Source: Chthonomonas sp. UBA2387 (lineage in GTDB: Bacteria; Armatimonadota; Fimbriimonadia; Fimbriimonadales; Fimbriimonadaceae). Taken from it: DNA of 22,331 nt. Below are positions 1-9,400 of the stretch, in pieces (position 1 is the first letter of the stretch; the number at the start of each line of letters is the position of its first letter). Under the pieces are notes generated by a model, which was given only the letters and a program-made list of their open reading frames with translations, was not told the DNA's origin and made no database searches. Location of the stretch: NCBI GenBank assembly GCA_002343445.1, contig DDSP01000003.1:1-22331 (forward strand). The letters run 5' to 3'. The translations under genes and the position numbers were made by a program.

Positions 1-1095
<1,095 letters not shown>

Positions 1096-1113
1096 AGTCC
1101 TGTCGGCACAATG

Positions 1114-1154
1114 AAGAGGTCCCGTGGGTCGTTCTCGACCCGCGGGACCTTCTT
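1114..1154 (+). terminator. Intrinsic-type terminator after groEL
   Basis: A long inverted repeat begins 18 bases after the groEL stop. The left arm is 1114-1131, the loop is TTCT and the right arm is 1136-1154. The arms pair almost fully, with one G-T pair and one bulged T. The A-rich left foot (AAGAG) pairs with a T-rich right foot (CTTCTTG) that can act as a weak U-tract. Confidence 0.8.
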
Positions 1155-1211
1155 GTGCTAGGTGATGGTAACCTCTAGGACGTTCACATTATTGCTTACG
1201 CGGAGAAGTTG

Positions 1212-2363
1212 ATGGTAGGTTCGATTTGCTCGGCTGTTCTGGTTTACGCCACCTTGGCGCAGGCTCAAACCGCGACTCGTAACCCGTGGGTTGCAGCGCT
1301 CGAATCGGTCAAAGCCCCCGTGCTGATCGACTTGCCGAGCGACTTGGGGTTCGTGCCCAACGTCGGCCCCGCGATCCGGACGCGCGAGGGCTTCCAAGTG
1401 TTCGGCGCCATGATGGCGCGCGAGATGTTCGAAGTCGAGGACGCGTTCGTATTCGTTCAATCTCGCGAGCCGGGCTACGGGCCAGGACTGTTGAGAGGGG
1501 ACCTCGTCGCCGAATGGCTGTCGTCGGAAGCGTCTTCAGTGGAGAAACAGCTATTGGAGAGCCACCTCGACTTGAGGGATGTCAACCCATTGGGGATGAC
1601 CAATCTCGCCAGGTGCCTTAGGCACCCCGATGGTACGGTTCAGAAGTTCGTCAACGGGGAAGAGGTTCAGATGCGACTCGCTCCGACGCTCGTCATTCAA
1701 CTGCCGGGCGAGTTGGGGCGAGTGGCGGGACGCCCCGAGATCGCCCTCTCCGCAGGACGCGGATACGAGGAGCACAACAACCCCGCCCGCTCCGACTCAA
1801 GTAGCGGCGCTCGACGCGAAGTCGGGGGCACGCCGTTGCCCACGGAGGTCGCAGACGGGGACTTGGACTTCGGCGACGGGCGCGTGGCCCAAGTGAGAGA
1901 CGTTCTGGCGCAAGCCGAGAAGCTCTGGAACGTACGCTACTGCCTGGACTCGCGGCTCTTGAACGAGCAGGTGTTCATCAAGGGCAAGTTCACCGAGGAA
2001 CGCTTTGAGAGAGCGATGGAGAGGCTGGCCCAGACCGTCACCTATCGTGTCATCAAGGAACACGACGAAACGCCTGCCGCCAAGACGAAAGAGGCCAAGG
2101 AACGCCTTCTGAGTGGACTGGTGAACAACCTGACACCATCCCTGAAGGACTTGTACGCCAAAGCACTGAACGGCCCGGTCACCATGACCGTGGGAGAGTT
2201 GGCCCAGCTTTACCCCGCTTGGCGCAACGAGTTGGAGCGTGCCAAGTTGGGCCAATCCCAACAGGTCACTATCGGAAAGGTGAACGTGACCGCCTTCTTC
2301 TGGTGCGACCCCTCTACGGGGCCGTTCCCGAGGTCGGGGTTCATTTCGAGCTTCCAGTTTTGA
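1212..2363 (+). CDS. Exported protein of unknown function with a possible STN-like segment
   Basis: This 383-residue protein is not one I recognise. A TTG at 1209 lies directly before the ATG at 1212; I chose ATG because GGAG at 1202-1205 sits six bases ahead of it. The N-terminus is a short hydrophobic stretch ending in LAQAQ, which looks like a signal peptide cut near residue 19, so the protein should be exported. Residues 20-130 look globular. A low-complexity link rich in Ser, Arg and Gly follows (around 175-205). Residues 215-280 then show alternating helix and strand text (VRDVLAQAEKLWNVRYCLDS, VFIKGKFTEERFERAMERLA) that resembles the secretin/TonB short N-terminal (STN) fold. This likeness is weak and inferred. 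The last 100 residues are helical and charged. It is preceded by the groEL terminator, so it has its own promoter, and its stop lies 19 bases before the DinB-like gene. Confidence 0.75.
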   Translation: MVGSICSAVLVYATLAQAQTATRNPWVAALESVKAPVLIDLPSDLGFVPNVGPAIRTREGFQVFGAMMAREMFEVEDAFVFVQSREPGYGPGLLRGDLVAEWLSSEASSVEKQLLESHLDLRDVNPLGMTNLARCLRHPDGTVQKFVNGEEVQMRLAPTLVIQLPGELGRVAGRPEIALSAGRGYEEHNNPARSDSSSGARREVGGTPLPTEVADGDLDFGDGRVAQVRDVLAQAEKLWNVRYCLDSRLLNEQVFIKGKFTEERFERAMERLAQTVTYRVIKEHDETPAAKTKEAKERLLSGLVNNLTPSLKDLYAKALNGPVTMTVGELAQLYPAWRNELERAKLGQSQQVTIGKVNVTAFFWCDPSTGPFPRSGFISSFQF

Positions 2364-2370
2364 CGCCAGG

Positions 2371-2376
2371 TACGCT
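2371..2376 (+). promoter_or_regulatory. TANNNT -10-like box (TACGCT) before the DinB-like gene
   Basis: TACGCT is followed by six bases and then the ATG at 2383. This spacing would put the transcription start on or next to the start codon, giving a leaderless mRNA. There is no Shine-Dalgarno sequence between the box and the ATG. No -35 box at the usual distance is evident. Confidence 0.45.
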
Positions 2377-2382
2377 GGTCCC

Positions 2383-2859
2383 ATGACCTTCGACGACCTC
2401 ATCGTCGCGTGGCGAACGAACAACGCGATCAACTTGCGTTTGCTCGACATGTGCACGCTCGCGGACCTCGAACTCAAGCCCGGCAAGGGCAAGACCATCC
2501 GTTCGAACTTCGTCCACATCGTGGGTGTGCGCCGCTCGTGGGTCGAGGAATCGCTCAAGGCCGAGGCCGCCACGATCCCTAAGCTCGATTGGCAAGAGGC
2601 CACCCGCGAAGAGATCCTTGAAGGGCTGATCGCGAGCAGCAGGGCGATGGAGGCCCTGCTTGCCAAGCGCGAGGGAAGCGCTGGCAAGAGTCGCTGGAGC
2701 ACGCCGCTGTTCTTCGGCTACGCCGTCGCCCACGAAGCGCACCATCGCAGCCAGATCGAGATCGCCCTGCGGCTGGCGGGAGGAGGCCCGGACGATGCCG
2801 CTCTCCTGGGCCTGTGGGATTGGCCCAAGATCTCGCGCACCCTCGATTCCGAAGACTGA
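2383..2859 (+). CDS. DinB-family four-helix metal-binding protein
   Basis: This 158-residue protein has the length and layout of the DinB/YfiT-like superfamily: four helices around a metal held by three histidines. The likely ligands are His45 in the second helix (NFVHIVGVRRSW) and the pair His117 and His121 in AHEAHHRSQIEIALR, the family's C-terminal HxxxH motif. Members include thiol-dependent S-transferases such as bacillithiol S-transferase, and many have no known substrate, so I assign only the fold. The start is clear: ATG at 2383 has a -10-like box six bases upstream and the gene begins just after the preceding stop. The stop lies three bases from the end of the converging acyl-CoA dehydrogenase gene, so the two are tail to tail with no room for a separate terminator. 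Confidence 0.85.
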   Translation: MTFDDLIVAWRTNNAINLRLLDMCTLADLELKPGKGKTIRSNFVHIVGVRRSWVEESLKAEAATIPKLDWQEATREEILEGLIASSRAMEALLAKREGSAGKSRWSTPLFFGYAVAHEAHHRSQIEIALRLAGGGPDDAALLGLWDWPKISRTLDSED

Positions 2860-2862
2860 GGG

Positions 2863-4422
2863 CTAAACCGGACCCGAGACGCCGCCCAGCGCTTCGATGG
2901 AAGGCAACGGGTCCATCGCGGGCACCATGACCGATTCTCCCGTGACGAGCGCATACGCCCGCGCAGCCTGACCGTTCGCCCAGAAGCGGAACAAGTCGCT
3001 GGCTGCCCGATGCAACGGGTTGCCCGTCTGCAAGGCGCGCAGCCGCGCGCTTTGCTCGGCGTAGGTCAGCATCGCCAGATCGGCTTGAGCGCCTTGGCGC
3101 ACCTGATCGGAGACCTCGGCACGCATGGCTCGCCCCGCCAACTCGCTGATGAACGAATCGCCCGCCGACTCCAGCAGCCCCTTGCGGCGCATCCGGTCGG
3201 CGATGAACACGCGGTTGATCTCGTTGGTCCCCTCGTAGATGCGGCTGACGCGGGCATCTCGATAGTGCCTCGCAGCGGGGAACTCTTCCGAGAACCCATA
3301 GCCTCCATAGACTTGCAGCGATTCATCCACGATGAACGCCTCCGCCTCGGTCGCCAGGACCTTGCACAGGCTGCACTCGATGGCGAACTCCTCGCACGCC
3401 TTTCGGTTGCCGTCCACGGTGCCCGCATGTTCGGCGAACGCCTGGTCGATCAGAGCCCCCGTGCGGTAGATGCACGATTCGGCGGCATAGAAGCGTGCGG
3501 CCATCTCGGCGAACTTCTGCCGGATCAAGCCGAACTCGGCGATCGGGCGTCCGAACTGCTTGCGCTCGCGTGCGTACTGCGCCGCTCGGGTCATCGTGTC
3601 GCGCGCGGGCCCTAGCGACATGCTCGCCAGTTTGAAGCGACCCAAGTTCAACGCGTTGAACGCCACCTGGTGGCCCTTGCCGACCTCGTGCAGCACGTTG
3701 GCCTCCGGCACAAAGGCATCGCTCAGCACCAACCGGGCGGTGGAAGAACCCTTGAGGCCGAGCTTGTGCTCCTCGCGCTCGACGAGCAAGCCGGGCGTGT
3801 CGCGCTCGATGAGAAAGCCGGTGAACTGGTCGCCGTTGACCTTGGCGAACACGGTGAACAGGTCCGCCCATTGGGCGTTGCTGATCCACATCTTGGTGCC
3901 CGTGAGCCGGTAGCCGCCATCGCACGGGACGGCCCGAGTCGTGGCCGAGAGCGCATCGCTGCCGCTGTTGGGTTCGCTCAGGGCATAGGCGCCGATCCAC
4001 TCGCCCGAGACGATCTTGGGCAGGTATCGCCGCTTCTGGTCCTCGGTGCCGAACAGGGCCAGCCCCGCGACCGAGATGCCGCAAGTGATGCCGTAGGTGA
4101 CGCTGAACGAGGCGTCCTGGCTCATGTACTCGAGGATCCGGGCGGCCAAGTTCTTGGAGAGTCCCAAGCCACCGTAGGCTTCCGGCGCGTCCACGCCGCA
4201 GAAGCCGAGAGCGGCAGCACGCCGGACGAGGTCGGGCATGAGGCCGGGTTCCTGCTTTTCGAGCCGTTCGGCGAGCGGGAGGACTTCCTTGCGGGCGAAC
4301 TCCTCGGCCATCTGGATCATGAGCGCTTCGTCGCCCGCGAAGTCCTCGGGCGTGAATACGCGTTCGGGGATTGCGGAGAAGAACGAGCCGCCGTTGGCGC
4401 GTGGAAGGGAAGTGACCGACAT
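2863..4422 (-). CDS. Acyl-CoA dehydrogenase, long-chain (VLCAD/ACAD9-like) architecture
   Basis: This 519-residue flavoprotein should catalyse the first step of fatty-acid beta-oxidation, oxidising acyl-CoA to trans-2-enoyl-CoA with FAD and passing electrons to ETF. Both family signatures are present: YALSEPNSGSD (residues 146-156) and QVYGGYGFSEEFPAARHYRD (370-389). The catalytic base is Glu397 in RIYEGTNEI. A helical extension of about 110 residues follows the core, as in long-chain enzymes, and is absent from the 380-residue short-chain type. I chose ATG at 4422, which gives MSVTSLPRANGG; the frame stays open much further upstream, but that stretch lies antisense to sdhC. A CATAAT box on the minus strand at 4441-4446 is a plausible -10 and would give a short leader. 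No ETF or other beta-oxidation gene is nearby, so the chain-length preference is open. Confidence 0.95.
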   Translation of the reverse strand: MSVTSLPRANGGSFFSAIPERVFTPEDFAGDEALMIQMAEEFARKEVLPLAERLEKQEPGLMPDLVRRAAALGFCGVDAPEAYGGLGLSKNLAARILEYMSQDASFSVTYGITCGISVAGLALFGTEDQKRRYLPKIVSGEWIGAYALSEPNSGSDALSATTRAVPCDGGYRLTGTKMWISNAQWADLFTVFAKVNGDQFTGFLIERDTPGLLVEREEHKLGLKGSSTARLVLSDAFVPEANVLHEVGKGHQVAFNALNLGRFKLASMSLGPARDTMTRAAQYARERKQFGRPIAEFGLIRQKFAEMAARFYAAESCIYRTGALIDQAFAEHAGTVDGNRKACEEFAIECSLCKVLATEAEAFIVDESLQVYGGYGFSEEFPAARHYRDARVSRIYEGTNEINRVFIADRMRRKGLLESAGDSFISELAGRAMRAEVSDQVRQGAQADLAMLTYAEQSARLRALQTGNPLHRAASDLFRFWANGQAARAYALVTGESVMVPAMDPLPSIEALGGVSGPV

Positions 4423-4465
4423 CGTTGTGGACCGCTCTCGATTATGGCCCGCGCTTCGCCGCAGG

Positions 4466-4471
4466 TAAGAT
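4466..4471 (+). promoter_or_regulatory. TANNNT -10-like box (TAAGAT) before sdhC
   Basis: TAAGAT lies 11 bases before the sdhC ATG in the 60-base gap between divergent starts. On the opposite strand the same gap holds CATAAT (4441-4446) for the acyl-CoA dehydrogenase. Neither box has a convincing -35 partner. Confidence 0.4.
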
Positions 4472-4482
4472 GGGCTTCGGTC

Positions 4483-5190
4483 ATGGCGATCGGACGCGAA
4501 AGCTTTTTCTGGCACAAGCTGCACTCGTTGACCGGCGTTCTGCCGATCGGCTTCTACATGATCCAGCACCTGACGCTGAACTCGTTCAGCCTTGCGGGCG
4601 CGGAGAAGTTCAACGGCGTCATCGGCTTCTTCTCGGCGATTCCCGCTCACGTGCTGCTGGTGCTCGAGATCGGTGTCTTGGGCTTGCCGATCCTGTTCCA
4701 CTCGATCTACGGGCTGTTCATCACCGCGCGAGCCGACCTCAACTACGCGAACCCGAAGTACCGCTTCGCTCAGAACCGGATGTTCCTGTTTCAGCGCATC
4801 ACGGGCGTGGCGTTGTTCTTCTTCCTCATCGCGCACGTCATGACGACCACGGTGGTCGCGAAGCTGAAGGGCCACGAACACATCGAGTTCGCCGCGTGGC
4901 ACGCCAAACTCACCGCGAACGGCAACATCGTCCTGATCCTGTACATGATCGGCGTGGTCGCCGCCGCCTACCACCTGGCTTACGGCATCTGGAACTTCTG
5001 CATTCGTTGGGGCATCACCGTCAGCGAGGTCTCCCAGCGGCGGATGCAGGCCTTCTCGTTCGGCTTCTTCTGGTTCTGCGTGCTGCTCGGTTGGGCGGCG
5101 TTGTTCGGCTTCGTTCGGGGCGATTCGTCGGCCTCGGGACAGGCACACGTTCAAGCCGCGCCCTCGGTGGTCGCCTCGGGATCACGCTGA
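4483..5190 (+). CDS. sdhC: Succinate dehydrogenase cytochrome b558 subunit (SdhC)
   Basis: This 235-residue, five-helix membrane protein is the di-heme anchor of complex II of the Bacillus/b558 type. It binds SdhA/SdhB to the inner membrane and passes electrons to quinone. The start MAIGRESFFWHKLHSLTGVL matches the family, so I chose ATG at 4483 over an in-frame ATG at 4444. Histidines placed one per helix (His29, His73, His118, His164) match the spacing of the four heme ligands known in B. subtilis SdhC. Hydrophobic segments lie near 15-35, 52-78, 102-125, 147-170 and 188-212. The last 20 residues are a polar tail. The gene is alone: the next gene, 51 bases on, is not sdhA, whereas b558-type operons usually run sdhC-sdhA-sdhB. 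Either sdhAB lies elsewhere or this is an additional anchor. Confidence 0.93.
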   Translation: MAIGRESFFWHKLHSLTGVLPIGFYMIQHLTLNSFSLAGAEKFNGVIGFFSAIPAHVLLVLEIGVLGLPILFHSIYGLFITARADLNYANPKYRFAQNRMFLFQRITGVALFFFLIAHVMTTTVVAKLKGHEHIEFAAWHAKLTANGNIVLILYMIGVVAAAYHLAYGIWNFCIRWGITVSEVSQRRMQAFSFGFFWFCVLLGWAALFGFVRGDSSASGQAHVQAAPSVVASGSR

Positions 5191-5217
5191 CCGGTGGGTC
5201 CCGGAACTCCGGCACGG

Positions 5218-5223
5218 CATAAT
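5218..5223 (+). promoter_or_regulatory. CATAAT -10-like box before the thioredoxin-like gene
   Basis: CATAAT matches five of the six TATAAT bases and lies 17 bases before the ATG at 5241. The short leader it would make keeps an AGGA ribosome-binding sequence (5230-5233). This contrasts with the boxes in this window that sit too close to the start to allow a leader. Confidence 0.4.
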
Positions 5224-5240
5224 GGGCGTAGGACTGATCT

Positions 5241-6341
5241 ATGCTCCACGTCGCCGCTGCCGCTCTCGTGCTCGCGTCTGTCGGACAGGCGTCCGGCCCC
5301 TTGCCCAAAGTCAAGGCGTTCCTGAACTCCAAGCAGTTGGAGGCGACGTATTCCGTGGCAGTCAGCGGCAAGGCGTTCGGCACGGCCAGCCTCAAGATCC
5401 GCCGTTCCACGGACCTCCTCTTCACGATGAAGGCCGGCGAGGAAGACTACGCGCTGGTGATCACCCCGCGACAGGTCCGCGAGTTGGAGCGGTCGAGCAA
5501 GCACTACCACGAATTCCGGCCCATTGGCCGACTGCTGATTCCGCCGAGCGAGATTTCGCCGACGCAGGGGTTCATGATCGCCGATTGGGTCCTTGTCGGA
5601 GACATCGCCTCGATGCTGCCCCCTGGATTCAAGACGGCTTCCAAAGGGAAGGCCAAGGTGGGCAACCGCGACGTGGAGCACACCCAGATCACTTACGACA
5701 GCCCGATGGCCAGCGGCTCGCTCGACCTGATGACCGACGCCGAGGGCCGTCCCTGGGAGGCCCGTTGGCGCACCATGACGCCCACGGGGGTGATGGACTA
5801 CAAGTACACGTTCACCAGCTGGTCCAACGCGCCCAAGTTCACCGATGCGACGTTCCGTCTGGACATTCCGACGGGGTTTGTGCCCGCGTACATCAAGGAC
5901 CCCTCCGACCCTGCCACGGTGGACGAATACTTCCCGTCGACCACGTGGAAGACCGCGTCCGGCACAGCCGACCCCCTGAAGCTGGCCGCAGGTTCAGCGT
6001 TCCTCCTGATCCTTGGCGCGGAGCAGTGCGACATCACGCCGCGAGCGAAGGGCCTGTTCGGCAAAATGGCGCAGACGGCGCAAGCGGCGAAGGTCAAGGT
6101 CTTTTACGGCACATTGCGGGCCAAGCCCAACAGCCCGGCGCTGGTGCCCGGCGTGCCGCACCTGCGCGACGAATCGGGCTCGGCGGCCAAGGCGCTGCGC
6201 ATTCAAGCGACGCCGATGGTGTTCTTGGTGGACAAGAGCGGCGTGCTCAGGCGCGCGTGGATGGGTTACGACGCGAAGAAGGACGCGGTGGTGCTCAAAG
6301 AGCTCGCCCAGGGCATCGAGCTGCAGAGCAAGAGCCGCTGA
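5241..6341 (+). CDS. Exported two-domain protein: beta-rich N-terminal domain plus one-cysteine thioredoxin-like C-terminus
   Basis: This protein has 366 residues and a signal peptide (residues 1-18, ending GQASG). Residues about 30-215 are beta-rich and read like a LolA/DUF2092-type outer-membrane lipoprotein-carrier fold; this match is by general pattern only. Residues about 240-360 look like a TlpA/AhpC-type thioredoxin domain: a hydrophobic strand (AFLLILGA), then EQCDITPRAKGLF where the CxxC active site would be, and a cis-proline motif IQATPMVFLVDKSG. Cys263 is the only cysteine in the protein; the second active-site position holds Thr. It therefore cannot cycle as an ordinary CxxC disulfide reductase, and a one-cysteine peroxidase-like, mixed-disulfide or purely structural role is more likely. 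ATG at 5241 is supported by AGGA eight bases ahead. A shared transcript with sdhC is possible but not shown. Confidence 0.8.
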   Translation: MLHVAAAALVLASVGQASGPLPKVKAFLNSKQLEATYSVAVSGKAFGTASLKIRRSTDLLFTMKAGEEDYALVITPRQVRELERSSKHYHEFRPIGRLLIPPSEISPTQGFMIADWVLVGDIASMLPPGFKTASKGKAKVGNRDVEHTQITYDSPMASGSLDLMTDAEGRPWEARWRTMTPTGVMDYKYTFTSWSNAPKFTDATFRLDIPTGFVPAYIKDPSDPATVDEYFPSTTWKTASGTADPLKLAAGSAFLLILGAEQCDITPRAKGLFGKMAQTAQAAKVKVFYGTLRAKPNSPALVPGVPHLRDESGSAAKALRIQATPMVFLVDKSGVLRRAWMGYDAKKDAVVLKELAQGIELQSKSR

Positions 6342-6439
6342 GCGTCGGCGTGTGGTGAATCCCGCCTCGCGAACCGAAGCTTAGATTGGTGGAAGGACGC
6401 CTGCACAATCAGGTGGGGCGGAGCGTGTCATCATTGGCT

Positions 6440-9400
6440 ATGCTCCTGCGCCCTCGTTTTTGGCTTTGTTCGCTCTCGCTGGTCGCCGGTTCGCTGGCAT
6501 TGGCGCAAGGGCGGCCGGCCGAGTTGGTATGGGGCAAGGTCCTGGAGCGCCACACGCCGAACTTCCGATTCGCCGACGCCGCCGATTGGGCGGTCGCGAC
6601 CTCGGGCGATGCCGAAGGGGCGATTTCGGTGAGCAACCAAGCCGACCTTTGGGGCCGGCCCACGGCCCGCATCCAGTACAAGGGCTCCGGTGACCCGTTC
6701 TCGAAGCCCGTATTGGTGGCGATGCCGCCCGTGCCGCTCCGCATCCCGGATGGATCGGACAAGGCGCAACTGTGGCTCCACGGCAACCGCTGGGCGCACC
6801 TGTTCCCGCAGGAGTATCCCAGCGTCAAGATCAGCCTGCTGCTGCAGGGCGCTGCCGACAACGTGATCCAGCACCCGATCCACGAAGTGCAATGGGAGGG
6901 CTGGTATTGCGCCGCTGCGAGGCTTCCTCTTGAGTTCAGGACGGGTGCCAGCCTAGTTGGCATCGCCATCGAAGGCGGCTGGCAGACCGACTTTCGCGAT
7001 CTCTACTTCGATTCGATCCGGTTCTTCAACGACGGCAGCGGGGCGCTGGACTTCGGCGCACGCCCGCAGCGCAACCTGACGCCCTTCGAGGGCCAAAGCA
7101 CCGGAGCGAACCTCGGTGCGATCCGGCTCGAGTTCCCCACGCGGGAATCCACGATCCTCCCGCTGCAACTCGGTGGCGGATACACCAACGCGGCCAGCGT
7201 TCGCGGCGGAGCGTTCGTGTTCGCCTACGACGGCAAGGACGCCAAGATCCGCTACGCGTTCGACCCTCGAAAGGCCCTCGCCGGCCTGCACGCGTGGATG
7301 GCCGCCGGGACTGCGGGCGACCCGCGCCTCGCCGCCGAGAAGACCCCCGATGCCGCCCTGATCCCCGCTCTGCCCGCCCCAAGCGAGAAATCGCAGCGGG
7401 CGACTGGCGTCTCCGAGTTTGCGGGGTTGGCATTCGACATGCCTTACGTGGGGCAACTGACGAGTGGCGCCACTTGGAAGCTCTACAACGGCAACGCCCG
7501 CGGCGAACTGACCGAAGCGTTCTTGGAGAACAACACCGCCGTCGCCCGATACGCCGATGGCACGGAACTGCGCGTCAAGCTGGTCCAGAAGAGCCTGGTG
7601 GTGGACGTCGTCAACCGAACGGGCAACGCCGCCGAGCTCGACTTCGGCGCGATCGCGGGTCTTGCCGGAGCGCAGACCATCCGCGTGCCGCTGCTGACTT
7701 ATCGAGGCGATTCTCCTGCCGTCGCGATGGCTCGGCAAGGCGACCAAACCGTGTTCACCAGCCTGTGGCTTGACCCCTACCGCTCGAACGCCACCGAACC
7801 TTACGGCGGCGCATGGACCCAAGGCGACCTCACCCGCATCAATGGAGGCGTCCGCTACCACCTGCTGTCCAACGTGACGATCAACCCGATGTTCGAACGG
7901 TTGTTCCTGACCGTCTCGCCGAGATTCGAGGAGGTCTTGCCGACCGTTCCGAACCCGACGGGCCTGTATTCCGCCCGCGCGGCGGATTGGGTGGCCTTCC
8001 GGGGCCGCATGACGCAGGACTATGCCGAGGAACTCAGCCTCGTGGCCCGCTATCGGAACCTGGGCCTCGACCCCGTGCTGTACGTCTCCGGACCCGGGAT
8101 GTGGCAGGACACGGACGAGAGCACGGCCTTCCGACTGGTCGGCGCGCCCGGCAAGGGCGGGGAAGCCGGACTGAGGGACTTTGCCCAAGGGCTCAAGGGA
8201 ATGGGCTGGAACTCAGCCTTCTGGATGAACGTCACGGACGCTTCGCCGACGAGCGCCATCTGGAACGAAAGCGACCTGATCCACGACAGCCGAGGCGAGT
8301 GGCGTATCACCGACCTCCGCCGCTACGGCATCAAGCCCCTCAAGGCTCTGGAGTTCCAGCAGCAGTACGCGACCCAGCTGAAGACACGCTACCAGCCGGG
8401 TGCGATGTACGCCGAGAAGCTGACCAGCGAGAAGCCTTGGTGGCTTACCGACATGGACGGCCGCGTGTACGGGTCGGGATCGTTCAGCCAGACCATCTAC
8501 GCCATCGGCGACTTCCTCCGCAACCAATCGCGCCTCATGGAGGCCCCGGTCATCGGCGAAGGCACGTTCCAATGGCTCTACGCGGGCCTCTCCGACGGCA
8601 ACTTCCTGGACGATGCCGAAGGCGACGACTTCCTCACCCAGCCTCTGCTCCCAGTCTTTGCCCTGATGCAGATCCACACCAAGGAGATCGGCTTCGGCGG
8701 CGGGCGCATCGGGGCGCGGCTCGAAGCCGCGAAAGACAACCCGGACGAACTCTCCTCGGTCGTGGACCAGTTCTTGGCGACGACGGTGGCCTATGGCAAC
8801 AACGGCGTGCTGATCCCGCGCGAGTACGGGTTGAACCTGACGATGCGCTCGTTCTACATGATGCAGCAGCTTCAGCGCCGGTATGCCTTGCAAGCTCCCG
8901 TGCGGATCGCCTATTGGGACGGCCTGGCCGAGCGCACCGTGAGCGAAGCCGTCCGCATGGGGCTTCCCGCGCGCCAGCGGCAGATGATCGTGGACTACGC
9001 CAACGGCTTGCGGGTCTGGGTGAACGCCAACCCCAGCATGGGCATGACGGGCCGCATCGGCGAAGCTACGCTCAACATCGCGCCGGGCGGGTTTGCCGCC
9101 TACAAGAAAGGCGACTTCCTCACGGTCTCGGGCGCGATCGTCACCGATTTCGAGGGGCTCGGTGGGTTCACCATGATGGGCTCTTCGCGCACCGACTACT
9201 CGCGGAGCGCCGCCTATGTCTATCTGGACGGTCGCGGACGCTTGTTCCGAGCGCCGGAAGCCGAGTCGGATGGTGCCCTCGCGATTCGCCCCATCGGGCC
9301 GATCCAACTGGAACTCATCCATGGTTCGGGCACTCGCCTCGGGGTCAATCGGCCGTTCAAGATGAAGGGCAAGTGCACGTCGGTCGAGGCGTTCTCCGAG

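Noticed and set aside
1167..1173. GGTAACC as a possible operator half-site before the gene at 1212
   Set aside because: A seven-base palindrome occurs often by chance and there is no second copy at a useful distance.
3670..4482. Upstream extension of the sdhC frame
   Set aside because: It is antisense to the acyl-CoA dehydrogenase gene and lacks any family motif; SdhC begins at MAIGRESFF.
4423..5154. N-terminal extension of the acyl-CoA dehydrogenase frame to 5154
   Set aside because: This part is antisense to sdhC, has charged low-complexity text, and the dehydrogenase fold starts properly after the ATG at 4422.
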